From the NCBI GenBank assembly GCA_038380435.1, contig JAWZYU010000121.1:62001-126000 (forward strand): a stretch of 64,000 bases of DNA. The letters run 5' to 3'. Both the position numbers and the translations under genes were made by a program. Within the stretch, counting starts at the first letter, position 1. Every line of letters begins with the position of its first letter. Of the stretch, positions 1-12,237 are shown piece after piece. This DNA is from Ryuthela nishihirai (Eukaryota; Arthropoda; Arachnida; Araneae; Heptathelidae). The notes below the pieces were generated by a model. That model saw only the letters and a program-made list of their open reading frames with translations, made no database searches and was not told the DNA's origin.

Positions 1-730
1 ACGATTTATTAATTTAATTATAAAACTTTACAGGTTTTACTAACAATTGTGACACCGTGGAGACACCCAATTTATAGAAATTAAATCATCACGGACATGA
101 TATGTTTTATAGGATAAGGTCTGCCGCACTACTAAATACAATCTCAAAACATATGCGGTCAGAAGGAGTAAAGATGGAGGAAGCAATGGTCAAGTCGTTA
201 GGCGTCCATGCTGCGAATCTCAAATTTTGAGATTGAGTCACACTTCGGCCAACGTTAAGATTTAATCCCGTTGTTCTGCGAAAGAAAAAGGGAACACCAA
301 CAGGTTTGCAAAGTCGCTGTGAAGTTAACTCGTGGTTGATCTATTCAGGAAATAAATTCCCCCCCCCCCAAAAAAAAAAGTTAATTTCTTATTCTACATG
401 GGGTTTAATTTATGTTAAATCTTAGGAACGTGAGGCCCGAACGCAACAAATTCCATGTCACATGAAAACTCGTTAAGTAGGTAATGCTGCTGTCCATAAA
501 ACTAACAACATTCGTTTACTTTCCCCTCAAAATAGAAGAAATTTACTAGTTACTACATGTTCGGACAGCAAAGAATTACGAATTTCCTTTGAAATGGAAG
601 CTCGCATGAGGATCCGTGTGTGGGAGACATCCATACCCGGTACATGTTAAACACGCTGTATGTCCTTGATTGGGCTCAGTAGGTAGCGCACCAGGCTCGT
701 AATCTACAGTCTATATGGTCCAGTCTATAT
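1..730. other. intergenic, with SINE fragments at the right edge
   Basis: No gene is recognisable. There is a run of C followed by A at about 359-378 and a small 9+1+9 palindrome at 216-234. From about 616 to 710 two scraps of the SINE1 family appear: a body fragment resembling the GTGTGGGAGAGCCATACC part, then a piece of the tRNA-like head (GGCTCAGTAGGTAGCGC). They are too short and rearranged to be a whole element. Confidence 0.5.
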
Positions 731-959
731 ATCTCCATCTATATGGCAAATGGAATGCTGCTTGTGGCTAGATTGCCTGAATAGGTAATATCTTTCTTCA
801 AAGGAAATCTCTTTTCTAGCCACACACTCTTCCTTAATATTTTCTAGATCTAGGTCTGTTTTTGATAAGGCTTTTATTGTCTGTCTGAATAAGTTTATTG
901 ACAGTTAATGCAATTTTCTGTATATGTTTTTGTGTTGATAGAGATAGGATTTTCTGTAG

Positions 960-3900
960 GATGGTTTATAACACTACTCCCTAAACTATTGTTATCCATA
1001 AGAGCAACATGGCCAAACCTATAGATTCCCACTCTGCACAAGGCCTAGCCAAAACCACCTTGATACAACAGAGCTGGACAACCTTGAACAAAAGGAGGAA
1101 AGAAAGGAGTTTCCTGTTTTGGATTTTTTTAGTTTGCAAAGAGTACAAATTTCACTACCATAACTATGTCTAGAAAAAAAATAACCTCTTATATAATCTC
1201 ATTTTAATATTTAGGTGTATACGCCTATTTCTCCACACTCTATATAGATCTTCAAAATTCTCAACAGTAATTCCTACATTTTTCTGTTCATCTCATACCA
1301 CACATCACCTGTATCTCTGATATAGCTCCAGTAATAATTTAAATGAGACTCCTACTCAAGTGTGTGACCATTCAAATAAGATGAACCACAGACTGCCTGA
1401 ACAATTTTCATCACTTTAGTTTCCTCTATGTTTATCACCAAACGTACTCTACTAGCAGTCTCATCAACAGCTCGAATGAATAAGTTTATCATCATATTCA
1501 AAAAAGGCCAAAGCATCAGCATATTATAACTCAGAATTTTCAGATATGTAGACCATTTACCCCTAAAATCTTACCTTTGCAATGATTTCGCATAACATAA
1601 TCAATAACAAAACTAAAAAGAAAACAATAAAAAAAAATGCAACAAGCCTAACCAACTCTCACACATGACAGTTTCATTACAGAGAACTTTCATTATGTTA
1701 AATAACTTGTCTTGTATACCATATGATCTCACAATGAATTGATGACAATGACCAGACTCAAAAGCCTTTTTGAAATTTACAAAGATAGTAACCACAGGTT
1801 TCTAAAACTCTAAATATTTCTCAAGAATCTGCCCGAGAAAACATATCTGATCTGCACATCCCTACCACTTCTGAATCCTCATTGCACATCTTGCATTTGC
1901 CTCTCAGCCAGATTCTTAAATCTATTGAGCAGAATTATGCGAAGAACTTTACCTGAAACAGAAAGTAGGGTGATACGCCTAAAGTTATCACAACAGCTGT
2001 GATCAAATTTAAAAAAAAAATAGTAATAATGATTGCTCTAGTGAAATTCTTAGGAACAATGCTTTTATGACAAAAAAAATTCAAATTTTCCATTAGTTAT
2101 ATAGTAACAGAAACATCGACATCTGTAAGCATTTCAGTAATAATTTCATCTACCCCTGAGTATTAATGTAGTTTAAGTTTAGGAATAGCGAAAATAACTT
2201 TCTACTCTGATATAAGTCAGACATTACAGCCAATAATGCATATATCATAATTACAAACAATGGGAGTTGAACTAAACACATTATTTTGAACTTCTCTGAA
2301 ATGCTCAGTCCACCTAGCCATGATTGAATCCTCACCTTCAATAACCTTATCGTAACAACACAAAACCTTAACTATGTGGTTCACCTATCTGATGTTATGC
2401 TGTCTAGGAGCTTTCATGGCTATGTCAGCTAAGGCACCTCACCAGAGATTCTTATCAGATGCTACCTTATCCTTTACACATTTATTAAGCTCTCTGTAAC
2501 ACTTTCTATTAGGAATAGTAGGGTGCTGAAATATTACATTTCTGCAGTTGTTTCCTTCCAAAATAAGCTCCAGCACCTTATCACTCAAATAATTTTGTCT
2601 TCTGCTCCTTTTTACCCAAAATAGTAGTGTTAGTTTCAAGAAAATCCTTCGTAAAATGACCCCATTCTTCAACTATAGTAAGCAAGCCTTTGCCATCATA
2701 ATTGGTAAGTAACGTATCGAGGTGAATTTTAGCTATTACTGGGTCTTTCAGAGCTTCAGTGTTAAAGTACTTTTAATAAAGGTAATGGTCAGATTGAATT
2801 TCAGCTTCCCTATATGCAGGTGCTGGACTGGTATAGGATCCTGGAGTATTATAGGATCCTAGGGCCTAATGAGAGCAGGATTTTTTCAAAAATAATAATT
2901 ATTTCTTCAAAAAATTTCCATAGAATGGGGGGAAAACTCATTTTATGCTTCACGTACAAACTCTCAAAAGAATAACTATTAAAATCTCCTTTACTAGATG
3001 CTGTGTCTCTGAAAGAAAAAGAAGGCTAGTCTCTTAGGCAGCCCATCTGGTGAAAAACACATGTACTTATGTATGTCGTTGTGTTTAAAAAAAAGTGTTA
3101 ATTTGCTCATCCCATTAAGTTTACTTAGCTGTATGAGGCGTTGCCCATTGCCATTTCAGTTAAAAATGGCAAGGGACCTATCAGCCCTCTTCAATGCTAT
3201 GTTACCAACTTTAGCATTGAAGTTGCCTAGAACAAGGGATAAATATCTCCTATCTTGACAGAATTGAAAACATCCTAAAGTTGCCCGTAAAAACTATATG
3301 TCTAATTCTAGTCAGCACTCTCAGTAGGGGCATAACAACAGATAGCATTCCAGTTTTTAATGCTTGCCTGAAATTGTAACTGTGAGATACCTTTCATTAA
3401 TGCACTCATATCACATAAGTGCATCACTAGCATTGCTTTTGAGTAGCAAACATACGACTTAGAGATGCTTTCCATCGTTCCTCACTGGAAAGAGAAATTT
3501 AAGATTATTTTCAGGTATCTGACCTTTCTGTCCATGTGGCCATGTGGCTCTTGCAAGCCGAAAGGATTTTAGTTATAATGGTGAAATTCTTGTGTGAAAC
3601 CATCAAGGCAATACTCTCTGTGCAGAGTCCTCACATTCCTACTGCCTGTGCTGAAAAATGGTTTCTGAAATATTTACAGAAACAATGTTTATTGAGAGAG
3701 GGAATGCCAACAATATCAGACAGCCCCCTAATGGCAGGCATGGACAAAGACCTGTTCCCCCACTACTAAAAACTGAACCCATCTACCCTGAAAGACTTCA
3801 TCAAAAGTAACTTTCATGATGCCCATAAAAGCAAGAGTTCAGATACCTGCAAAGGCCCTCTGACCAAGATTATCCACTTGCTGATAAAATGTATCATGTG

Positions 3901-4330
3901 AATCTATTCATTGGGATTGTCAACCCATAAACAAACAGAAAACACAGTGGAAGATTTTCCCTCAACAGGAAACCAATAATGCAGCAAATTAAGGATCTGT
4001 AAACAAGCTCAGAGCCATTACTCCATTCTGTTTGGTGTATATGATCAGGTCTGTGTAGTTGATTACTCCTCAACAGGGTAGGAAAAAAAAGTAGCCCTAA
4101 GAGATCAAATCAATAGGCCAAACTGATTGACTGCCCTCCTTTGCCCTCCTTTGCCAAACTGATTGACTGCCTCCCTGCCTCTCCAAACTGATTGACTGCT
4201 CCTCTTCCGTTCCCTACAAAAAGAGAGTATCTCTTTTGAAAGGTACTAATGGTCTGCACCATCAGAAAATTTGGTCAGACTTGAACTGCTAAGCCCGGCT
4301 GGTTCTGTGCATCATCACAAGTATTCTCAG
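960..4330 (-). mobile_element. R1: decayed RTE-like non-LTR retrotransposon
   Basis: Read on the - strand, this is an old copy of the family best seen at 45,785-49,379. Recognisable pieces are a reverse transcriptase fragment around the FVNFKKAF motif (1,613-1,795), the linker region with the NYLSDKVLELI stretch (2,439-2,672) and endonuclease-region sequence at 3,050-3,400. The 5' untranslated part runs to about 4,330. All frames are broken by many stops and indels, so no protein is made. The 3' end differs from the R5/R6 subfamily and resembles R8b, which suggests a distinct, older subfamily. The same copy is present in duplication B at about 49,905-53,775. Confidence 0.8.
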
Positions 4331-4689
4331 TTAATAAAACTTAAGTACAGGTTACGACTTGTATATTTCTCTTGCTGGTAAATTTTGTAGTGGCTCTTTC
4401 CTTTATTTTAATAGTTTCCTTCATTGGTTCTTTAAAAATACACTGCTCGACATTGACAATGCCCCTCCTAGAAGGACATGTCGCATAAAGATGCAAATAG
4501 AAAGGTAGTTGTGTGCAGTTGAGATTTGCAAATGATGATAATCCGGAGCCAATGATGTGTGGCTCAAAAGATGAAAGGTGCAAGAAGGAACAAGGATGGC
4601 ATTGTGTCTATGCAGGTGGAAGTCGTGTGAACAGTTGAGATTAAGTGGTTCCTCTTGTATATTGTTGAGCCAATGCTGATCAGGAATGT

Positions 4690-4920
4690 CATCGGCATGT
4701 TTATCACCATTTGGATGCTTTTGAGAGAGGAAGAATTATGTGAAGCTGGATGGACTGTATGTCGTGCCACTGCCCATGTTCATCGTGGTAGACCAACTGT
4801 TGGATGCTCTTGGCAGCAGTGATGAAATGAGGGTTCTAGTGTGCATTGCAGAGGGAGTAATGCCATCCAACAGACGTCAGCACGGCTTGATAGGCGCATT
4901 GTTCGGCATGCTTGTTGGTA
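4690..4920 (+). pseudogene. Tc1-type transposase N-terminal fragment
   Basis: In translation the + strand shows HLDAFERGRIM, then after a frame change EAGWTVCRATAHVHRGRPTV. Two stops are followed by TSARLDRRIVRHA. This resembles the N-terminal helix-turn-helix region of Tc1-like transposases, where FERGRIIGLREAGWS...DRHIVR is a common pattern; the assignment is by recognition of that pattern only. The frameshift near 4,740 and two adjacent stop codons after the WQQ residues make it non-functional. No catalytic DDE part follows, because the sequence passes into unrelated AT-rich DNA at about 4,925. An equally truncated copy lies in duplication B at 54,185-54,405. Confidence 0.6.
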
Positions 4921-5721
4921 TATATATTTTTCGTATGCATATGTTTTCATATTGCTTTTTTTTTATCTCGTTTAAAACGAAAGCGAGATAAATAGCAATA
5001 TAGTAGAGGAAAAAATATATTTACGTATTATATTTTAGTAGTTGGAAACCGAGATAGAAGTAACTAAAGAAAACGAGATGTAAAGTAACTAATTCGCTTT
5101 GTCGTCTTTCTGTCTGTAGACATCGAAAATTTTTCTTTGCAGAGATAAATTAAAAAAATTCGCTTTGTGGTAAAATCTCTGTAACACTCCAAATACGCCC
5201 TGTATTCATTTGAAATTCCAAAATTTCAAACGAATATTGCAAATAATGTATTTATGCTAGAAATTTGAAATTTTGGTGCTGGAATGTAAAGGTCAAGAAA
5301 TTTCCACTGTCAACCAGCAAATAATTGTTTGTTTATAGAGAGGAATGAAAAATTCTTTTTTGGGTTACATTGGAATTGAAATATAATTTACTCTTTCGAA
5401 ATATTCCTACAACTATAACTGTGCCTTCTAACGTAGAAAAATTTTATAATTTAGAGTTAATGTTGCAAACCATATATTTATGCAAGGGATTTTGGAGGTG
5501 GAATGTGAAGATTATGGAAATTTCATTAATAACAGTGCATTAGCTTTTTACACCCAGGGTTGGGAGATGTGTAAACACAATTTATTGTTTTTGCAGATAT
5601 TTGCTTGTACTTAGAGGTAAACGAAAAAAAACTTTTTTGAGTTAGATAGCAATTCATAAAATATTATGATTCGCACTTTTGGAATCTTTTGAACACTATA
5701 ATCGCTCCCTCAAATGGTGCA
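4921..5721. repeat. AT-rich region with a diverged ~300-bp tandem repeat
   Basis: Degenerate units containing the pattern 'AATGATGTATTTATGCCAGAAAT ... GGTGGAATGTGAAG ... GAAATTTC' occur at about 5,170-5,330 and 5,400-5,600. Related units appear at 13,480-13,900, 54,600-55,004 and 60,480-60,900. The R2/R4 retrotransposon is inserted into one of these units. No coding potential is seen. The period is an estimate by eye. Confidence 0.55.
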
Positions 5722-7882
5722 TACATATACATACAACATCCTCATGCAGCCATGTGATACAATCCTGTTTACTGTTCCTTTTACGTTCCTGATGTCTGTT
5801 CTGAGCTACTGTTGCTGCATTTCGCCACTCTAGGCCAATTCTGGCAAAGTCCTGTTTGACATTGTCTGTCCATCTTTTCCTTGGTCTCCCCCCTTTTTTT
5901 GAAACCCTTAGGCACAGTGTTCATAATCCTCTTTGTTAATCTGAGCTATGCATATGAGTAACATGGCCAAACCAATCCAGTCTCTCTCTCTGCAATATAT
6001 GCTGTTCAAAGGAGGTTAATGATGCTTTCTACTAAATCTCATCATTACTTACAAAGTCAAACCACCTAATCCCCAAGATACTGCGTAGGCATCTTCAATA
6101 AAAAGCATCATGTTTCTTGTTATCCCGCTTAGAAAGGGTCCATGTTTCTCTAGCAAAGCTAACCTTAGTCTGTATAATTGTTTGGTTCTTTCTAATTTTA
6201 GTCTTTAAATGTACACACCTATTTTTCCGCACTCTATATAGATTCTTAAGAGTCCCAGTTGCAATCCCTATTCTTCTATTTATCTCATACTGCACATCAC
6301 CAGTATCTGTTACATAGCTCCCAAGACAATTAAACTTAGACATTTGCTCAAGAGTGCAGCCATTCAAAGTAACTGAAGCACTATTTACCTGACCAATTTT
6401 CATCACTTTAGTTCTATTTCTGTTTATCACCAAACCTACTCTATTATCATTCTCATGAACAGCCCTAATGAAAGAATTCATCTCATTAATATCATTAGTC
6501 AATAGGACCAAATCATCTGCCAATCATAATCTAAATAAAACCAAATCATAATCTAAATCACAAAATTTGAAATCTGCTGACAATTGCTGGAGACAATCGT
6601 TGGAAGATGTACCATATCTCACACACAACTTAGTGTTATTACAGAGAGTTCTCATTACACTAAATAACTTATCAGGTATTCCATATGATCTAACAATCAA
6701 CCACAAATCATGTTGATCAATAGAGTCAAAAGCCTTTTTGAAATATATAAAGCTAGCAACCTCAGGTCTCTGAAACTCTAAACTTTTCTCAAGAATCTGA
6801 CTACGTGAAAATATTTGATCAATACATCCCCTACCACTTCTATTTCTGCACTGATCATCATGCAGTTGTCCATGAACCAAAATTCTTAACTCTATTAAGT
6901 ATAATCATGCAAATAACTTTTCCTGGAACAGAAAGTTAAATTATTCTGCTATAATTATCACAAGAACCGCAATCATCCTTTTTAAAAACTGGGGACAACA
7001 ATAGGTCTAGTAAAATTCTTATGAACAATATTTTAATCAAACAAAAAATTCATAATTTCAGTTGGACATGTGACAACAGAAACCAGTAATGCATCCATCC
7101 GTAGTGGAAACAATGGGAGTAGAAATAATCACATTATTTACAACCTTTCTGAAATCATCAGCCCACTTAATCATCACAGAATCCTCACATTCAACCACCT
7201 TGCCATGTTTATCCCCCAATCCCTGTGTACCTGTCTGTTTCTTCACACTTAAAACATTAATTATCTGGTACAACCCCCTGCTGTTTTGCTGTCTAACTGC
7301 TTCCTCAGCTTTGTCAGCCAAGTTATAAAGCCAAAATTTCTTACCAGCTGCTAACTGATTTTTTACACGTTTATTAAGATTGTATTAATGCCTTCTGTAA
7401 GGATTAGTAGGGTGTTGATTTATATTAATCTTGCACTTCCTTCTTTCAGAAATTAGTGCCATAGCCTTACGAGTCAAATAATTTTGTTTCTCCTGTTCGC
7501 TTTTACCCAAAAGAGTACTATTCGAAGAAAAGCCTGTTGAAACTGATCCCACACTTTCCCAACTTCAGCAGTAACCAAACCACTATTGTCATATTCAATA
7601 AGTAGCCTATCATGGTATATTTGGCTACATCTGGATCTTTCAGACATTCAGTGTTATAGCTAATTTTTTTAGCCTTAGCACAACATTTCCTACTGCTTAA
7701 ACTTCAGCTGCAAAACATTTTTGACCAGATAATGATCAGACCCAATTTCGGCTACCCTGTATAATCTGGTATTCCTAACTGAACTAGCCTATTTGCTGTT
7801 AATTAAAATATAATCTATCATCTTCCTGTGAAACCCATAAGGTGAATACCATGTACGTTTATTAATGTCCTGGTGTTTATAG
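5722..7882 (-). mobile_element. R2: 3' half of a split RTE-like retrotransposon
   Basis: This half carries the C-terminal and reverse transcriptase part of the polyprotein in broken frames. 6,095-6,523 covers the region downstream of the catalytic YADD through the NRRIGIATGTLKNLYR stretch; 6,524-6,880 contains the KKAFDS motif. The half stops within the endonuclease region at 7,882, where R3 begins. The missing 5' half is R4 at 12,238-13,465. In duplication B the left flank keeps the target sequence GAATATTGCA at 55,005-55,014, and the same 10-mer follows R4 at 13,466-13,475. This supports R2 and R4 being one insertion. Confidence 0.8.
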
Positions 7883-8801
7883 TCATCATCTTCAAGCAGC
7901 CATGTGCTACGAAGGTCCACCCAGACCATGTAATTTAGTTCTCCGACCATATCTGTCAGCTACATCTGATGCATCTGACCACTGCACACCAATTCTAAAA
8001 AGGTCCTGTTTGTCATTGTCAGCCCACCGCATCCTAGGTCTCCCATCTTTCTGATGCCTTTAGGCACACTGTTCATAACCCTATTCGCTAATCTCTAATT
8101 ATCCATACGGGCAACATGGCCAAACCAACGGAGTCTCTCTCTGCACAATATGCTGCTTAAATGAGGTTGCCGACTCTTTTGCCTAACCTCATGATTAGTT
8201 ACAAAGTTGTACCACCTAATGCCCAAGGTACTGCATAAGCATCTGGAATCAAAAGCATCTAGTTTCCTGATATCTTGTTTACAAAGCATCCAAGTGTCAC
8301 TACCATAAGTAACCCTAAAAGGAACCAAACTATTATAGGCTAATTTTAGTCTTGAGGTTTATATGCCTAGTTCTCCACACTCTCCAAAGTTTCCTAAAAG
8401 TCCCGGCAGGAATCCATATTCGTCTGTTAATCTCATGCCGCACATCCCCAGTATCTGACTGCAACCATTCAGATTAACTGAATCACAGCCTGCCTGACCA
8501 ATTTTCATCACTTTAATTTTTCGCGGTTTATAACCAAATCTACTCTACTACCAGTTTCATCAACAGCTCGAATGAAAGAGTTCATCTCATCAACGTCGTT
8601 TACCAAAAGGGCTAAATCATCAGCATAATCTAAATCAGAAATTTTAGTATCTCCAGCCTATTTAAGGCCAAAATCTTTTCCTTGAAGTGAATTTTGCATA
8701 ACATAATCAATAACCAAACGAAAGAGAAAAGGAGATAAAATGCACCCTTGTCGAACACCATAAGTAAAGCTAAACCAATTGCTACAAGACTTACCAACTC
8801 T

Positions 8802-9584
8802 AACAAAAATTATAGTAGAGGTACATAGTGCGGTAATTAAAATTAAAGTTATTTAATTCTCTATGACACTCTTAAATGTTTTTAAGCACTTGAGCACATG
8901 GAAATATGCTATCAAGTATCAATAATTATTAAGGAGAGATTTACGTACCATGCCTTAGAGGATGGGTAGCAACTGGAACTTCCTGGGATGCTTTAGGTGA
9001 GAAATTTAAAATTCGTCGTTCTTCCCAGCAAGTTACATCTCAGTGGAGATTAAAATAAGGATGACGGCTGCCAATGGTCTACCCACCTTGGTGAATGAAA
9101 TAACCATTTAGACTTTTGATAGCATAGTGTGCTTAAAAAGGTTTCTGATCCAAGGCATGTGTTTCGTGCCTTTCCTATTGGCGCTTCATCAGGTGGGAAG
9201 TGAGGAACTTAAGCAGATGCAGGAGAGGCTGTTGGTTGTTCTGCATGGGGGAGGGGTGTGGTGCCATATATTGACATGCCAGTGGCTCAGCTCTGAAGAT
9301 CGGAGTGGTCGGCAGATGTGCTGATGGCCGTAATGCGATCTGCATGTAACGGAAGTTGGGAAAGAATGTGGGAATTTGGGAAATCGCCAAGATCAGCGTA
9401 TGTCAAGGGAGCTTCACTATTTGTGGCTATTAATTCATAATTATAATGAGTGGGGTGCTTTCAGTGAATTAATACATTTCATAAACTGATAATTTAGGTT
9501 AAGATAATTATGTTTTTGAGGGTCTCAATAATGGTTTTCATATTGGCATTGCTATTGTGAGTTTGTTTTTGTTGGGAGGGGGGT
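8802..9584. mobile_element. 783-bp unknown insertion in R3
   Basis: All other copies of the family read continuously through ACTCTCACACATGAC here. In this copy that site is split, and ACTCT is present on both sides (8,797-8,801 and 9,585-9,589), as expected for a 5-bp target duplication. No terminal inverted repeats and no long reading frame are seen. On the - strand the stretch 9,161-9,192 holds CTGATGA and GAAAC separated by a weak stem, as in hammerhead ribozymes that some Penelope-like elements carry. The insert could be a truncated Penelope-like or SINE-like element, but the family is not identified. Confidence 0.55.
9161..9192 (-). other. hammerhead-like core motif (tentative)
   Basis: On the - strand CTGATGA (9,186-9,192) is followed by GCGCC, a loop, GGCAC with one C-A mismatch, and GAAAC (9,161-9,165). 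This is the order of conserved core segments around stem II of a hammerhead ribozyme. I could not find a convincing stem III with a UH cleavage site or a clean stem I, so the motif may be fortuitous. Confidence 0.2.
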
Positions 9585-10359
9585 ACTCTCACACATGACT
9601 CAGTGCTATTATAGAGAGATTCATTATATTAAATAACTTGTCTATTATACCCTATGATCGCACAATCAACTAAAAATTATGATGATCAACAGAGTCAAAA
9701 CCCTTTTTGAAATCAACAAAGATAGCAACCAAAAATTTCTGAAACTCTAAACATTTCTCAAGAATCTGCCTAACTGAAAATATCTGATTCACACATCCCC
9801 TACCACTTCTGAAACCACATTGCTCATCACGCAATTGCCTGTCAACAGATTCTTAACTCTCTTAAACACAATCATGGAAAGAACTTTCCCCGGAACACAG
9901 AGTAGGCTAATACCCCTATAGTTACCATAAGAATTGCGATCACCTTTTTTGAAAATAGGGATAATAGTAGCTCTGGTAAAATCCTTAGGAACCATGCCTG
10001 TATCATAAAAGATATTCGAAATTTCTGTCACCCAACTGGTAAACGAATCATTCCCAGCTCTAAGCATTTCTGTAGTAATTTCATCTCCCCCTGGGGATTT
10101 ATGAAGTTTAAGTTTAGAAATAGTCAAAATAACTTCAGATTGTGTTATAGGGCCAACATTAAAGCCACCAATGCATCTATCATCATTGCAAACAATGGGA
10201 GTAGAACTAACCACATCGTTCAGAACATCACTGAAATGCTCAGCCCACGTAGCCATGACAGAATGCTCAAATTCTATAACCTTGCCTTGTTACCTAGTTA
10301 TCCTTCAATCCCTGTATACTTGTCTCTTTTATACAACATAAAACATTAACTATCTGGTA

Positions 10360-10571
10360 CAGTCACTCAAAAAAGTAACCGAACTCTATGATTGATTACA
10401 GATTTCAGGAAAAAAATCAGGCAACGATTTGTTTAGGAATTAGTGATCTTTAGAAATCGTGTCAGGTGACACGAACGTTGCCAGATCACTAATAACTAAA
10501 GCATCGTTGCCAGATATTTTTTCTGAATTCTGTAATCAACCGTAGTGTTCAGATACTTTTTTGAGCGACTG
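10360..10571. mobile_element. 212-bp Tc1/mariner-type MITE
   Basis: The insertion has terminal inverted repeats beginning CAGTCRCTCAAAAAAGTA and is flanked by TA on both sides (10,358-10,359 and 10,572-10,573). The interior is also largely palindromic (the GGCAACGAT...ATCGTTGCC portion), so the transcript would fold into a long hairpin. It has no coding capacity. The empty site reads CTGGTACAGCT in the paralogous position of duplication B (near 58,405) and in R5 and R6, which proves the insertion and its TA duplication. Confidence 0.9.
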
Positions 10572-12237
10572 TACAGCTGTCTGCTGTTGTGCTGTCTAAC
10601 TGCTTCCTTGGCTTTGTCAACCAACTCATCAAGCCAAAGATTCTTATCAGCAGCTAACTGATCCTTTACACATTTATTAAGCATCTTGCAGTTCCTTCTT
10701 TCTGAGATGAGCTCAATTGCGCTATCAATGAAATAATTCTGTCTCCTCTGCTCCTTTTTCCTAAACAAGTACTGTTAGTTTCCAAAAAAGTCTGTTTGAA
10801 ATGGTCCCATCCTTCCTCAACTTCAGTAGTAAGCAAACAATGACTGTCATAATGACTCAGTAACTTATCATGGTAAGCTTTAGCTATAACTGGGTCTTTC
10901 AGAGCTTCAAAATTAAAGGTAAATTTTTTAACTTTACCGCAACACTTCTTAATTTTAAGTTGCAAGACACTTTTATCAAGGTAATTGTCAGATCCAAATT
11001 CAGCTCCCCTATATGCCCTGGTATTCCTAACAGAACTAGCCCATTTCCTGTTAATTAATATATGATTAATCATATTCTTATGCAGCCCATCTGGTGAAAC
11101 CCATGTGTACTTATGTATATCGTGGTGTTTTTAATAACATTATTTTTAAACAATTGAGTTTACTTACCTCTAGGAGACATTGCCTGTTTCCATTGCAGCT
11201 ATCAATACCAAAAGGGCTAATCACCTCCCCCCAAATGTCAGAGTCAGTACGAACTTTGGCATTGAAGTCACCTAGAACAAGGGTAATATCTCCTTTCTGG
11301 ACAGAATTCAAAACATCCTGAAGTTTTCCGTAAAACTTATCCTTTTCATCCTCATCAGCATCCTTGGAGGGGGCATAACAGCAGATAACATTCAAGTGTT
11401 TAATGCTTGTCTGAAACTTTGCCGTAAGGAACTTTTCATTAATGCATCTGTATCCTACAAGAGCATCACCCCCTGCTGAGAAGCAGACCCACGCCTTTGT
11501 GATGCTTATTATCTTCCCTCCCTGAAAAGAGAAATTTAAGATTATTTTTAAGAATCTGACCTTTATCTGTCCATCTGATCTCTTGTAAGCCCAGAGTATC
11601 TAAATTATAACAGGTGAATTCTTGTCTGAGGAAATCAAGAGAATAAGCTCTGTGCAGAATCCTCACATTCCAACTACCTATGGAGAGAAAATGGTGAGTG
11701 GGATATTTAAAGAAACTGTATTTATTGAGAGAGGGAATGCCGACAATATCAAACAGCCCCCTAATCGCAGACATGGGGCAAAGACCCATTCCCCCACCAC
11801 TAAAGGCTGAAGTCATCTACACTGGAAGACTTCCTCAATGCAGAATTTGATGATGCCAGTAGAAACAAGATTTCAGGTTCCAGTGGTGACTTTTGCTCAG
11901 GATCTAGGTTAATCACCAGTGATAAAACATATCCTGTGAATCTATTCATTTGGGGCTGTCAACCCACAAACAAACAGAAAACACAAAGATAGATTCGTAG
12001 TCCACAGTAGCCCAGCATTATAGCAAATTCAGGATCACAATCAAGCTCAGAGTCTGTCTAGTCTCGTCAATCTAGTCCAGTAGGTTTATATGGTCAGCAC
12101 CATAACCCTGTGTGGTTTAACACTCCTCAGCAGTGTAGGGGGGAAAATGTAGCCGTAGTTGTTCTGATCAGTAGGCCACACTAATCTGACAGCCCTCCCA
12201 TTCCGTTCACTTCCACAAGAGAGTATCTCTTTTCAAA

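Larger units (their letters stand above)
7883..12237 (-). mobile_element. R3: RTE-like retrotransposon nested in R2/R4
   Basis: The 3' end is a short CAT repeat (TCATCATC on the + strand) followed by the conserved 3' terminus. The element runs through C-terminal, RT and endonuclease coding remnants to its 5' untranslated region, and is cut short at GAGTATCTCTTTT near 12,237. Readable pieces include 8,095-8,328 (C-terminal RERLRWFGHVARM), 9,789-10,256 (RT with NYRGISLL), 10,666-11,073 and 11,111-11,395 (LVLGDFNAKV endonuclease motif), and 11,466-11,816 (SWNVRIL, LGLQEIRW). It is interrupted by an unknown insert at 8,802-9,584 and a MITE at 10,360-10,571. Stops and indels throughout make it a pseudo-element. 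The same junctions exist in duplication B, so the insertion predates the duplication. Confidence 0.85.

Noticed and set aside
1..600. Possible long terminal repeat or gene end at the window start
   Set aside because: No repeat partner, no frame and no polyadenylation arrangement could be supported.
4341..4770. Two - strand frames of 68 and 80 codons conserved in both duplication copies
   Set aside because: Conservation follows from the duplication itself; the frames overlap the + strand transposase fragment and have no recognisable domain.
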